Shown here piece after piece: positions 34,812 through 43,198 of a stretch of DNA of 64,000 bases. Source of the DNA: Olivibacter sp. XZL3 (GTDB lineage: Bacteria > Bacteroidota > Bacteroidia > Sphingobacteriales > Sphingobacteriaceae); NCBI RefSeq assembly GCF_004368405.1, contig NZ_SBJH01000010.1:62001-126000 (forward strand), in the 5' to 3' direction. The translations under genes were made by a program, and so were the position numbers. Position 1 is the first letter of the stretch. Each line of letters opens with the position of its first letter. The notes beneath the pieces are model-generated. The model was not told where the DNA came from, searched no databases, and saw only the letters and a list, made by a program, of their open reading frames with translations.

Positions 34812-35582
34812 ATGACAAAGCAAAAACCCACCATTCTCGTTGTAAACGATGATGGAATCACCGCTCCCGGTATTAAAGTACTCATGGAGGAGATGCAAAC
34901 TTTGGGAAAAGTAACGGTCGTTGCCCCGGAAAGTCCGCAGTCAGGCATGGGACATGCAATAACCATTGGTAAACCGCTTCGGGTTGACCCCGTAAATATT
35001 TATCCGAATGTAGAAATGTATCGATGTTCCGGCACGCCGGTAGACTGCGTGAAGCTGGCTGTTAATAAGATTTTTAAGGGGAGGAAGCCCGACCTTTGTG
35101 TGTCAGGGATAAATCATGGTTTGAATAACTCGATTAATGTATTGTATAGCGGCACCATGTCGGCCGCTGTTGAAGGCGCTATAGAAGGGATTCCCTCCGT
35201 TGGATTTTCTTATGATGATCATACATTCGAAGCTGATTTTGAAAACTGTCGACCTTATGTACGGGAGATTGCAAGCCAGGTTTTGAAAAACGGACTGCAG
35301 CTTGGAACCTTGTTGAACGTAAATTTTCCGCAAGGGCAGATAAAAGGGATCAAGGTGTGTCGACAGGCGGACGCAAAATGGGCAGAAGAGTTTGACGAGC
35401 GGATAGATCCTTACCATCGCCCATATTACTGGCTAACCGGTAAATTTGTGTCAAACGATCGAGGCGAAGATACCGATGTGTGGGCGCTCAGTCATGATTT
35501 CGTGTCGCTGGTGCCTGTTCAATTCGATATGACTGCGCATCATGCGATCCCACAATTGAATTCCTGGTCATTTGATGTGTAA
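34812..35582 (+). CDS. surE: 5'/3'-nucleotidase SurE
   Basis: SurE is a metal-dependent phosphatase acting on nucleoside monophosphates and linked to stationary-phase survival. The 256 residues show Asp13-Asp14 in LVVNDDGI (metal ligands), APESPQSGMGHAIT, CSGTPVDCVKLA, and VSGINHGLNNSINVLYSGTMSAAVEGA. The length is standard. It is followed by a small membrane protein and lpxB on the same strand. Confidence 0.97.
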   Translation: MTKQKPTILVVNDDGITAPGIKVLMEEMQTLGKVTVVAPESPQSGMGHAITIGKPLRVDPVNIYPNVEMYRCSGTPVDCVKLAVNKIFKGRKPDLCVSGINHGLNNSINVLYSGTMSAAVEGAIEGIPSVGFSYDDHTFEADFENCRPYVREIASQVLKNGLQLGTLLNVNFPQGQIKGIKVCRQADAKWAEEFDERIDPYHRPYYWLTGKFVSNDRGEDTDVWALSHDFVSLVPVQFDMTAHHAIPQLNSWSFDV

Positions 35583-35708
35583 CTTGTTCGGTTATAAGTT
35601 TTAGGTATTAGTTAGGTTTTAAGTGTGGGCTAATAATAGGAGCGCTGCGCTGATGAATGGGAAGCAAAAGCCCATGCCGCTAAGGCAAAGTTTGCTAGCT
35701 GATTGTAT

Positions 35709-35975
35709 ATGTTAAAGAAAAATAGTCTATTACTCGGTGTTTTATTAGGTGCTGTTGCTCCGTTAATTGCTTTTTTATTTACGGAATTTACTTCCTTGGG
35801 GCATCGATTTGCGGACAAGCCGCTTACTTTGTATGCAATTGGCGGTGCTGTTAACCTGCTATTGGTGAGGTATTATTATAAACAGCAAGCATCGCGTACC
35901 GGCGGAGGTATTATGGGGATAACTTTTGTGGGGCTCATCCTATTGTTGTATTTTAAAGGCGGTGTAAGCGCTTAG
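35709..35975 (+). CDS. Small membrane protein between surE and lpxB
   Basis: The 88-residue protein has three hydrophobic segments (about residues 5-25, 38-53 and 66-85). The start is ATG 35709 (MLKKNSLLLG); a TTG two codons upstream is weaker. It ends 25 nt before lpxB and may be co-transcribed with it. I know no function; the position beside lipid A synthesis suggests an envelope role at most. Confidence 0.7.
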   Translation: MLKKNSLLLGVLLGAVAPLIAFLFTEFTSLGHRFADKPLTLYAIGGAVNLLLVRYYYKQQASRTGGGIMGITFVGLILLLYFKGGVSA

Positions 35976-36000
35976 ATGAAGGCGAAGTCTTTAGGATTGA

Positions 36001-37122
36001 ATGTCTATGAAATATTATGTTATTGCAGGAGAAAGCTCCGGTGATTTACACGGCGCTCGTTTAATAGAGGAGCTGCGAAAACGGCAGGGTGCCGATGCTC
36101 AATTTCGCATCGTTGGCGGCGATCGTATGGAACAGGCCTGCGGAGAGCGAGCGATGTTGCATGTACGCGACATGTCATTTATGGGCTTCATTGAAGTGTT
36201 GCTAAATATAAAAAGCATCGCTAAGAATTTACGAACTGTTAAAGAAGATCTGCTGGCTTATCGGCCAGACGTATTGATTCTGATCGATTTCCCGGGATTT
36301 AACTTGAAGATTGCATCCTTTGCGAAACACCATGATATTAAGGTTTTCTATTACATCTCTCCGAAAGTTTGGGCTTGGAATACGGGTAGGGTAAAAACGA
36401 TTAAGCGCATTGTTGACCACCTGTTTTGCATCTTGCCTTTTGAGGTCGATTTTTATAAGCAGTGGGATATGAAAGTGGATTACGTGGGAAATCCTTTATT
36501 GGACGCCGTTGCATTACACCATTCAGACTCGACATTCAAAATAAGGCATGGTTTAGAAGGCAAAAAATTGATAGCGCTATTGCCGGGGAGCAGAAAGATG
36601 GAAATCAGTAAGCTACTGCCGGAGATGGTGAAGCTTGTTAATCTCTTTCCTGGACATCAGATGGTCATAGCGGGAGCCCCCAACTTTGATAAAGGGTATT
36701 ACGATGCATATATAGGAGGCCACGACTTGCCAGTTATTTTTGATGAGACATATAATCTTTTGCAGCATTCGGAAGCCGCGGTTGTTGCAAGTGGAACGGC
36801 TACCTTGGAAACTGCCCTGTTGGATATTCCACAGGTGGTGGTATATAAGGCTAATCCCATCTCCATTGCCATAGGCAGAAGAGTGATAAAAGTAAAGTAC
36901 ATCTCCTTGGTTAATTTGATCATGGATGAAGAAGTAGTAAAAGAGCTTATCCAAGAGGACGCCAATTACCGTTACATAGCAAATGAATTGAATCTTTTGT
37001 TAAATGATGGGACTCATCGCTTGAAAATGTTAGCTGCCTACAAACGGTTAAGAGATGTCATGGGCAAGCCGGGCGCCTCAAAAAAAGTTGCTGAACTGAT
37101 TGAAAGGTATTTGGCCAAATAA
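36001..37122 (+). CDS. lpxB: Lipid-A-disaccharide synthase
   Basis: LpxB joins UDP-diacylglucosamine and lipid X to form the lipid A disaccharide at the inner membrane. The 373-residue GT19 protein has VIAGESSGDLHGARL at the start, YYISPKVWAWN, RVKTIK, ALLPGSRKMEI and VVASGTATLETAL. A second ATG at 36007 (MKYYVIAG) is an equally good start. The length is slightly shorter than in E. coli (382). Confidence 0.96.
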   Translation: MSMKYYVIAGESSGDLHGARLIEELRKRQGADAQFRIVGGDRMEQACGERAMLHVRDMSFMGFIEVLLNIKSIAKNLRTVKEDLLAYRPDVLILIDFPGFNLKIASFAKHHDIKVFYYISPKVWAWNTGRVKTIKRIVDHLFCILPFEVDFYKQWDMKVDYVGNPLLDAVALHHSDSTFKIRHGLEGKKLIALLPGSRKMEISKLLPEMVKLVNLFPGHQMVIAGAPNFDKGYYDAYIGGHDLPVIFDETYNLLQHSEAAVVASGTATLETALLDIPQVVVYKANPISIAIGRRVIKVKYISLVNLIMDEEVVKELIQEDANYRYIANELNLLLNDGTHRLKMLAAYKRLRDVMGKPGASKKVAELIERYLAK

Positions 37123-37209
37123 ATCAGCAATCGGCCTGTTGCCAGCTGTCAATAGTCGTACAGATCCTTTTTGCTTCCTTTACGAGTTGTGCGAACGATA
37201 GCGCCCGAG

Positions 37210-39297
37210 CTAAATAAAGCAAGAAAGACCGAAGTAATAATTGCGTGGCATCGCTGCATTGTAATAACGACCGCCGAAGGCATTGATGTCATTGCCTAAG
37301 CTATAGGTCTCATTCAATAGGTTGTCGATCCCGCCGAATAGCTGTAGTGTCGTGGTTCTGAAAAGCCCTTTTTCCCAAGTGATTTTACCCTGTATTAGGT
37401 GGTATCGTTTTGCATAGGCTGTATTTGCATCGTTTAAGGGAATGGATGCGGTATAATTATGTTGCAGATACAGACCGATTTTTTTGGGGAAAAGTAGATG
37501 CATCCCGCTTACCAGAACCTCTCCCGGTACGCCGGTGAGTTTGTTTCCTGAATAGTCGTTATCGCTGTCGCGGTACCCAGCGAATCTAAAATGGCTCCAG
37601 GTGAGACTGCTTGAAAGACGCAGTCCGTTCACAAATCGATCTGTGCTAGGCTGTAAAATCCAGGCGTTGACAGCCGCTTCAAGTCCACGCTGCTTAACGC
37701 CTCCTGCGTTCGTGAAAAACTCTTCTCCGTTTTCATTACTGAGTCTGACAATAGCATCCTGCATGCGGTAAGTGAATGCGGAAATGTCCACCTGGATACG
37801 GTTTGTCGGACTTTGCCATCTGATGCCGGTTTCTTTGTTCCAACCGGTCTCGGGCTGCAGCTCAGTGTTAATGATTTTATCGGAGGACCTTACTTCGGCG
37901 GATGTAGGAGGAGAAAAGCCTCTGCCAACGGACGCGCGCCAACTGACTGTCGGTGTAATTAAATAGGAAGCCGCCAGTCGGGGCATCCACGTGGGATCAA
38001 AACCGACTGTTTGGAATTGATTAGTGGCCTCCGGAAAGAGACTCTTGTAAGCGTATTTGAAATAATTTAGACTGAGGGCCGCCTCAACGTTTAGTCGTTG
38101 TGCAAAATTGCCCGCGAGGCGAACGAAATAAAAGTGCTGGTAATTTTTAAGGGCATCTCCCGCTTGTTCACCTCCCTGCACGCCCTGATTATTGTCGAAG
38201 TTTAGGATATCTGCTTTCCCTTGCTGCCATTCTACTCCAGCGTCTGCTTGCCATGAAAACATGTTTTGACTTTGATGTGTGTAGGAGAGGTAAGAGCGCA
38301 AACCATAATTATGCTCGTATCTCTTTTCATAGTTCGTAATAAACGGATTTTTGAAGTCGGTGTAGGAACCGAAAATCGATAACACATGTTTCAGATTGGC
38401 GGTTAAGTTCGCCTCATGAACCAGTCCGCCCAAAAGGGTATTGTTGTAAATAGCGGCTTGTTGTTCCACTGCGCCCGGGTTAGGTCCCGCCGAAGGCCGC
38501 GCTTGTTTCGGGTTTTCAAGATATTGACTTTCTGTAAGTCCGCCCGGCGTTCTGTAGAACATACTTGAGTATAAACCGATAAACCGCAGCTCATTTTTAT
38601 CGGTATACTTAAAGCGTTGGGCAGTTTGTATAAAATGTCGACGATTTGCGGTGTTTTCGCGGTAGCCATTTCCTTCCTGGTATGCGTAATCCAGTCCGAT
38701 CTTATATTTATCACTGACTTTTTGGTTACCTGCGAGGTGGTGATGAAACAGGCCATAAGAGCCGAGGCTTTCCCTTAAACTCCAGCTTGCCGATTCATTG
38801 GTCTGCAATCCGTTAGGTGTCATGATGACCACTCCTCCCGAATTGGCACCATAGAGGCTGCCATCCGGGCCCTTTAAGATCGTCATGTTATAAATGGCGA
38901 AAGGGTCGATGGAATTCAAATACGTATTGCCGCTAGCGTCAGTGAGCGGAATCTCGTCCAGATAGATTTTTACATTCCGGACACCGAAGGGCGACCGCAG
39001 CAAGCTCCCTCTGATGGAAAGGCGGTAACTGCCGGGTGACCGCTCTTCCATCCGTACGCCCGGAATGGTGTTGAGAGCGGGTAGCAGGGTATTGCCTTGC
39101 TGTAAATTAAGGAGCTCTTTATCTATTAACCCTATGGAACTGGAAACTTCAAGATAGGGTTGGGTACGCAGGTAGGCCCGCACCGAAGCAGCCGGTAATT
39201 GCAACAAAGTGTCTGGTCTTGTTTCTTGTCCATAGGTCGTTGTAATGTATACTAGTTGAAAAGCTATGAGAAGGACCGCCAAAAAGTGAAGTTTCAT
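37210..39297 (-). CDS. TonB-dependent receptor
   Basis: The 695-residue outer-membrane protein (start ATG 39297, giving signal peptide MKLHFLAVLLIAFQLVY...TYGQ; a 19-codon upstream extension is unlikely) has a plug domain (about 45-160) with LPALNTIPGVRMEERSPGS, RLSIRGSLLRSPFG and ILKGPDGSLYGANSGGVV, and a 22-strand-type barrel ending NAAMPRNYYFGLSCFI. It lacks the carboxypeptidase-like N-terminal domain and the SusD partner of polysaccharide systems, so a siderophore, cofactor or metal receptor is more likely. The substrate is not identifiable. It diverges from the lipoprotein gene at 39380. Confidence 0.93.
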   Translation of the reverse strand: MKLHFLAVLLIAFQLVYITTTYGQETRPDTLLQLPAASVRAYLRTQPYLEVSSSIGLIDKELLNLQQGNTLLPALNTIPGVRMEERSPGSYRLSIRGSLLRSPFGVRNVKIYLDEIPLTDASGNTYLNSIDPFAIYNMTILKGPDGSLYGANSGGVVIMTPNGLQTNESASWSLRESLGSYGLFHHHLAGNQKVSDKYKIGLDYAYQEGNGYRENTANRRHFIQTAQRFKYTDKNELRFIGLYSSMFYRTPGGLTESQYLENPKQARPSAGPNPGAVEQQAAIYNNTLLGGLVHEANLTANLKHVLSIFGSYTDFKNPFITNYEKRYEHNYGLRSYLSYTHQSQNMFSWQADAGVEWQQGKADILNFDNNQGVQGGEQAGDALKNYQHFYFVRLAGNFAQRLNVEAALSLNYFKYAYKSLFPEATNQFQTVGFDPTWMPRLAASYLITPTVSWRASVGRGFSPPTSAEVRSSDKIINTELQPETGWNKETGIRWQSPTNRIQVDISAFTYRMQDAIVRLSNENGEEFFTNAGGVKQRGLEAAVNAWILQPSTDRFVNGLRLSSSLTWSHFRFAGYRDSDNDYSGNKLTGVPGEVLVSGMHLLFPKKIGLYLQHNYTASIPLNDANTAYAKRYHLIQGKITWEKGLFRTTTLQLFGGIDNLLNETYSLGNDINAFGGRYYNAAMPRNYYFGLSCFI

Positions 39298-39379
39298 TTT
39301 ATATCCCATGGTATTTAAACTAAAGTAGTAAAAGGGAGTCAAATAAGCAATCAAATACTTGTTATTAAATCTTATATTT

Positions 39380-40204
39380 ATGAATCGGCTTTTTTCTCTT
39401 TTAGCGTTAGTCTTTCTATTGTCTTCCTGTTCAACTTATTACGTCAGTAAGTTAAATAGCCCCGATCTTGGGAAAAATGAAGAAACCGGGGTGTTCACCT
39501 TTGAAAATGATTCGGTAAGAATAGCTTATAATTTTTTCGGAGAGGATGCGCCTGTCACAATTGATGTGTTTAATAAAATGGACGTGCCTCTCTACATCGA
39601 TTGGCAGCGATCGGCCTTAATTGTAGGTGATCAGGCAACGAGCTATATGGGCGACAACCTCGTGATTAATGGGCGTACTTCTTCGAGTAATTACCGTACT
39701 GTTTATGATTGGCGGCAGTCAAGAGGTGAAGGAACCTTTGATGGAACGGCGACGATTCCAAGAGGACTTACCTTTGTGCCGCCGAAGGCTAAAGTGGAAC
39801 AGACAAAACTGAAACTCGCTAATTTATTCTATGAAGGGATTGCCGATTCGAGCTATCAAAGTGCCGCATTGGCGACTACCGAAGGAACAGTGAAGAAGAT
39901 CAAGGTGCGGGATTATAGCCAAGAGAACACACCGTTGGCATTCCGGAGCTACCTCACACTCTACGTGCAAGATAACACGGATAAGCCGCGGCCCATGATT
40001 TTTGAACAAAAGTTCTATGTAGATCAGATTACCAAGCTTACGATCGAACCGAATAATTTGCTAGGGTTCCGCAGTAAACGAGGCGATACTTTTTTCAATA
40101 AGGAAACGAAGGGCCAAGGTGCGGCGCTGGCTACAGTAGCCGTGGCCGTGGGCGCGTTGGGTTATGTGGCTGAAGAAAGCAGCCAGAGGGCCGATAAAAA
40201 CTAG
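39380..40204 (+). CDS. Predicted lipoprotein of unknown function
   Basis: The 274-residue protein starts at ATG 39380, giving MNRLFSLLALVFLLSSCS, a lipoprotein signal with the cysteine at residue 17. The rest has beta-rich segments (RIAYNFFGEDAPVTIDVFNKMDVPLYIDW) that recall a small beta-sandwich. A short hydrophobic Ala/Val run near the C-terminus (GAALATVAVAVGALGYVAEE) may touch a membrane. Its last 4 bases overlap the convergent gene at 40201. I recognise no family. Confidence 0.75.
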   Translation: MNRLFSLLALVFLLSSCSTYYVSKLNSPDLGKNEETGVFTFENDSVRIAYNFFGEDAPVTIDVFNKMDVPLYIDWQRSALIVGDQATSYMGDNLVINGRTSSSNYRTVYDWRQSRGEGTFDGTATIPRGLTFVPPKAKVEQTKLKLANLFYEGIADSSYQSAALATTEGTVKKIKVRDYSQENTPLAFRSYLTLYVQDNTDKPRPMIFEQKFYVDQITKLTIEPNNLLGFRSKRGDTFFNKETKGQGAALATVAVAVGALGYVAEESSQRADKN

Positions 40205-40563
40205 CCGTTGATTAAGGACTCATTTTTTACTAAAAGGATTTCTTCTTGTTTGATCAATAGGTAGCCATATTCATAACAAAAGTAATATCTGGTACCTTTA
40301 GCGGTGTCGAGCACATGTGTGTGGTGCTTAAAGTCGAATCCCATGTGAGAGAGGTCCGCTTTTAGGACCTTTTTCTTTCCGTCGGGATTGAGGTGCATCA
40401 TAATATGCCTGTTTTTTTTCAGTATAGTGTTTATCCGGCGAATATAGTTTGGATCGTGCTTTTTCAACTTATTGTTGAAGTTACTTCGGCAGGCATCGTT
40501 GCAGAACTTTTTATCTGAACGACCAAATAAGGGCATGTTGCAATCACGGCAAAGACGTTCCAT
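40201..40563 (-). CDS. Small zinc-ribbon protein
   Basis: The 120-residue protein opens with a treble-clef-like zinc site, MERLCRDCNMPLFGRSDKKF then C-NDAC (Cys5, Cys8, Cys21, Cys25), seen in FYVE/DUF2116-type ribbons. The middle is strongly basic (NKLKKHDPNYIRRINTILKKNRH), suggesting nucleic-acid contact, and the C-terminus reads like a small beta fold (TRYYFCYEYGYLLIKQEEILLV). Function unknown. It converges with the lipoprotein gene with a 4-bp overlap. Confidence 0.75.
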   Translation of the reverse strand: MERLCRDCNMPLFGRSDKKFCNDACRSNFNNKLKKHDPNYIRRINTILKKNRHIMMHLNPDGKKKVLKADLSHMGFDFKHHTHVLDTAKGTRYYFCYEYGYLLIKQEEILLVKNESLING

Positions 40564-40703
40564 AAGCGATCGAGTTACTAAGAAACAAGAAGTCTCAAGT
40601 AATATACAAATTTAAGCAACGGGTAGTAAGCCAAGGAAAAGAATGAACAAACTGAACGTAGAGAACGTTTCCTCGGCTTCATCAATGCGGTGAATGCTTA
40701 TCA

Positions 40704-41078
40704 TTAACTGACGTCCAAGATGATATATTTTTTGATTCCCGCAGGCATTTTCCATGCTACTTGATCGCCTTCTTTAAATCCAATAAGGGCAGAACCCATG
40801 GGAGTCAACACGGATATTTTTTGCGCTTTTACATCTGCTAATTCAGGAGCCACGATACGGAAGGTCATTACACGTTGGTTGTCGAGATCTTGGATTTTGA
40901 CAAGAGAATTTAGCTTTACGCGCTCTTTTTCAATGGTTTCTTTTTTCAAAACTTTAGCTCGCCCCAACTCGTAAGCGAGTGACATCATCTGCTTGGGGTC
41001 ATTGGAAGGTCTTACATGTTTAATGAGGACGTTGTAATCTTCCTGTGTTAATACCACCTGATTTTTCAAATTTTCCAT
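40704..41078 (-). CDS. GreA/GreB-family C-terminal domain protein (Rnk-like)
   Basis: The 124-residue protein has a short helical N-terminus (VVLTQEDYNVLIKHV, ELGRAKVLKKETI) and an FKBP-like Gre C-terminal domain: RVMTFRIVAPELADVKAQKISVLTP followed by MGSALIGFKEGDQVAWKMPAG. True GreA has a long coiled coil with an acidic tip, which is missing here. It resembles Rnk, a regulator that binds RNA polymerase. It probably modulates transcription by binding the secondary channel or competing with Gre factors; this is inferred from the family. Confidence 0.85.
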   Translation of the reverse strand: MENLKNQVVLTQEDYNVLIKHVRPSNDPKQMMSLAYELGRAKVLKKETIEKERVKLNSLVKIQDLDNQRVMTFRIVAPELADVKAQKISVLTPMGSALIGFKEGDQVAWKMPAGIKKYIILDVS

Positions 41079-41405
41079 ATTCTTATTATTGAAGGATGAT
41101 AAAATAAATTGAATAAAAAACAGTTCTTCGCAAGGAAGAAGTTTTTTGATAAATGATAACTGATTTTTCCCCGGAACTGAGTGGGTCTGTAATGGAAGTC
41201 CCGGGTTTATATACTAAACTCTTTTGGGCACGAAAAACGATAGAAGCCGGTTTTACGACGATAAGGTGCGTCGTGGCGGCTTCCTTTTAATGTATATTGA
41301 AATGCGTTTTCCATGTTGACAAAGCTATATAAAATCAAGATGAAAGGCAATAGCTCTGCCCAGTGTTTTGGCAGGAACGGAAAATTACTTCGTTTCTATA
41401 AAGTT
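41079..41405. other. Gene-free spacer upstream of the Gre-like gene
   Basis: This 327-base region contains a nested hairpin (41243-41283) and a GCAAGG-centred imperfect inverted repeat of CTTC/GAAG words near 41128-41145. A 60-codon plus-strand frame at its right end is antisense to the MazG-like gene and has no supporting features. Nothing else is visible. Confidence 0.5.
41232..41283 (-). terminator. Probable terminator of the MazG-like gene (nested hairpin)
   Basis: The outer arms GAAGCCG and CGGCTTC (7 bp) and the inner arms ACGACG and CGTCGT (6 bp) can fold into one interrupted stem. On the minus strand it is followed by TATCG and then five T residues. It lies about 120 nt after the stop at 41406, rather far, so another RNA role is possible. 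Confidence 0.5.
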
Positions 41406-41897
41406 TTATTCCTGAATAATACCTTTAAGGTCGGCAGGAGAGTAATTAACCGATTTCAAGGTTTTGCGGTCTTCTGTTCGGTAGACCAAGTATAAATCGC
41501 CCTGCTGTTCATAGAAACAATCCACGCCTTTGTTTTTGTAGTGAAGTATGGTTGCTTCCGCTTCCTCCAGACTTTTGCACGCCTTGCTCATATTGGAACG
41601 TTGCACTTCGTCAAAAAGGGCTTTGAATTTCTCTGCTAATCCAAATTCCAAAATTGCACCGGATAAAACGTATTGTATATCGCAAAGGGCATCGGCAACT
41701 TCCACAATATCTTTGTTTTGAATGGCTTCTTCCAGTTCTTTCAGTTCCTCGGCTATCAGTGCGACACGCAGCTTGCAACGTTGTTCGCTAGGGATGGTTG
41801 GTTGTCCTAGAATCGGATGTTTAAATGTTTTATGAAATGCTGCAACTGAAGTCAGTGTAACGGGATCTTGCATGATATGTAAATTTTTTCCAAACAT
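41406..41897 (-). CDS. MazG-like / phosphoribosyl-ATP pyrophosphohydrolase-superfamily protein
   Basis: The 163-residue protein has the all-alpha NTP pyrophosphatase pattern: FHKTFKHPI, then RVALIAEELKELEEAI with the metal-binding E-E-x-x-E and, one helix later, EVADALCDIQYVLSGA with the second acidic site. A C-terminal extension (about residues 115-163) is beta-like and not typical of MazG. The enzyme probably hydrolyses a non-standard nucleoside triphosphate. ATG 41873 (MQDPVTL) is an alternative start. It diverges from ssb across a 226-nt spacer with a perfect palindrome. Confidence 0.82.
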   Translation of the reverse strand: MFGKNLHIMQDPVTLTSVAAFHKTFKHPILGQPTIPSEQRCKLRVALIAEELKELEEAIQNKDIVEVADALCDIQYVLSGAILEFGLAEKFKALFDEVQRSNMSKACKSLEEAEATILHYKNKGVDCFYEQQGDLYLVYRTEDRKTLKSVNYSPADLKGIIQE

Positions 41898-41980
41898 AAA
41901 AAAAATGGAGGAGATAATCGCGTGGCAACTGGCATGTCTTATGTTTTTTCATGCGACTTAAGCGTAAGTGATCCCTGGTG

Positions 41981-42010
41981 TAAACGGATATAAACGTTTA
42001 TATCCGTTTA
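41981..42010. promoter_or_regulatory. Perfect 30-bp palindrome in the divergent mazG-like/ssb spacer
   Basis: The left arm TAAACGGATATAAAC is followed at once by its exact reverse complement, with no unpaired centre. It ends 27 nt before the ssb -7 element, so it overlaps the expected -33 region. It looks like an operator for a dimeric regulator. A terminator is unlikely because no T run follows. Confidence 0.75.
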
Positions 42011-42037
42011 TTATACGGCTAGCATTCTCTCAGCACC

Positions 42038-42045
42038 TACTTTTG
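42038..42045 (+). promoter_or_regulatory. Promoter -7 element for ssb
   Basis: TACTTTTG fits TAnnTTTG and lies 78 nt before the ssb start. The place for the -33 box falls at the right edge of the 30-bp palindrome. Confidence 0.5.
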
Positions 42046-42123
42046 TGAAAGCAACAATCGCGATTGACGTAGGATACTTTAAGGGTAACTACAAGTAATT
42101 CTTGATCTAATAAAAAATGTATT

Positions 42124-42474
42124 ATGAGTACTTTAAAAAACAGTGTACGATTGACGGGCTTTTTGGGTAATAAGCCTGAGGTAAAAAAATTTGGAGATAA
42201 CAAATGCTTGGCGCGTGTATCCCTTGCCACCAACGACCGTTATCGAAATCAACGGGGCGAATGGTTAACAGATACGCAGTGGCATCAACTCGTTTTTTGG
42301 GGAAAGCAAGCTACTTTTGTCGAAAAAGCTTTGGACAAGGGCAGTGAAATTTCAATAGAAGGCAGATTGATTAACAGAAGCTACACAGATAAAGACGGGC
42401 TGGTTAAATATACTACCGAAGTGGTTGTTAATGAAGTACAGGCTATCCAAAGAGGCACTGCGCTTGCTGAATAA
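42124..42474 (+). CDS. ssb: Short single-stranded DNA-binding protein
   Basis: The 116-residue protein is an OB-fold SSB: NSVRLTGFLGNKPEVKKFG, ARVSLATNDRYRNQRGEWLTDTQWHQLVFWGKQA, EISIEGRLINRSYTDKDG, and YTTEVVVNEVQ. It stops about there and lacks the flexible linker and acidic tip (DDDIPF type) by which normal SSB recruits repair proteins. It is therefore probably an accessory SSB, with a full-length one elsewhere. It is divergent from the MazG-like gene. Confidence 0.93.
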   Translation: MSTLKNSVRLTGFLGNKPEVKKFGDNKCLARVSLATNDRYRNQRGEWLTDTQWHQLVFWGKQATFVEKALDKGSEISIEGRLINRSYTDKDGLVKYTTEVVVNEVQAIQRGTALAE

Positions 42475-42600
42475 AGCCTAAGCACCGTCCTGCCGTAGTC
42501 GGTGGGGCGGTCTGCATCTCTTTTATCAGCTGTAAACAAGGTAGTGAGCGCAGGGAAGCGCTGCATGTTTGCGCTGATATTCGCGATTTAGCTTATTTGG

Positions 42601-43119
42601 TCAAATATTTTTTGTGTTGAAACTTTTTCGAGTGTAAGGGCCCGGCATAGCGTGGTCTCCTTCTTTGAATAAGAAGTTAACAACATTGATATTGGCCAAA
42701 TCGGTGAAAGCATAGGTGGCTTCAGCTAAATAGGTCAATGCGCCGGTCGTGCCCATCTGTTGGGTTAGAAAGGTGGCATTCTGAATACTCACCGAAAGGG
42801 TATCGTGACTAGTTTTGCCGATTTCCAACTTAATTTCCGGATACTTAATGTTTAAGGCTTCGGCAAGCTCCTCCTTGTTTAGCGGAATCTTGCTCTTTTG
42901 TGGGTTCTCTTGTAGTTCGACGCGCGTCGTTGTCGAATCGACAACCGCAATGAAAGGTAACGTTAATGTTTTGCTGGTTTCCGAAAGGTCCTTATCTGTA
43001 TCAGTAGTGCGGGTAGCTCGCTGTTCCTCCTTGTTTCCTTCTTCGTTTCGACAAGCCAAGATGGCAACCGAAGTGAATAGGATGAAGGCAATTCTTTTTA
43101 TTGACTTTTTTGTTTTCAT
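42601..43119 (-). CDS. Predicted lipoprotein of unknown function
   Basis: The 172-residue protein has a lipoprotein signal (KRIAFILFTSVAILAC, cysteine at residue 23) followed by a polar Glu/Thr/Asp-rich linker (about 24-55) and a compact domain from residue 56 to the end. The segment LAEATYAFTDLANINVVNFLFKEGDHA resembles GerMN-like or related small periplasmic domains, but weakly. No clear family. It stands between ssb and an SDR gene. Confidence 0.65.
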   Translation of the reverse strand: MKTKKSIKRIAFILFTSVAILACRNEEGNKEEQRATRTTDTDKDLSETSKTLTLPFIAVVDSTTTRVELQENPQKSKIPLNKEELAEALNIKYPEIKLEIGKTSHDTLSVSIQNATFLTQQMGTTGALTYLAEATYAFTDLANINVVNFLFKEGDHAMPGPYTRKSFNTKNI

Positions 43120-43198
43120 GAGAGTTGAACTTGAAGTCCGTTAACATACATTTGTACCAAGCGCCGTCCTCTTGCCGGCTGGGCACTGGTACAGCTTC

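Noticed and set aside
41981-42010. Reading the 30-bp palindrome as a transcription terminator
   Set aside because: It has no loop and no T run on either strand, and lies more than 80 nt from either gene at the 5' sides, where a terminator has no purpose.
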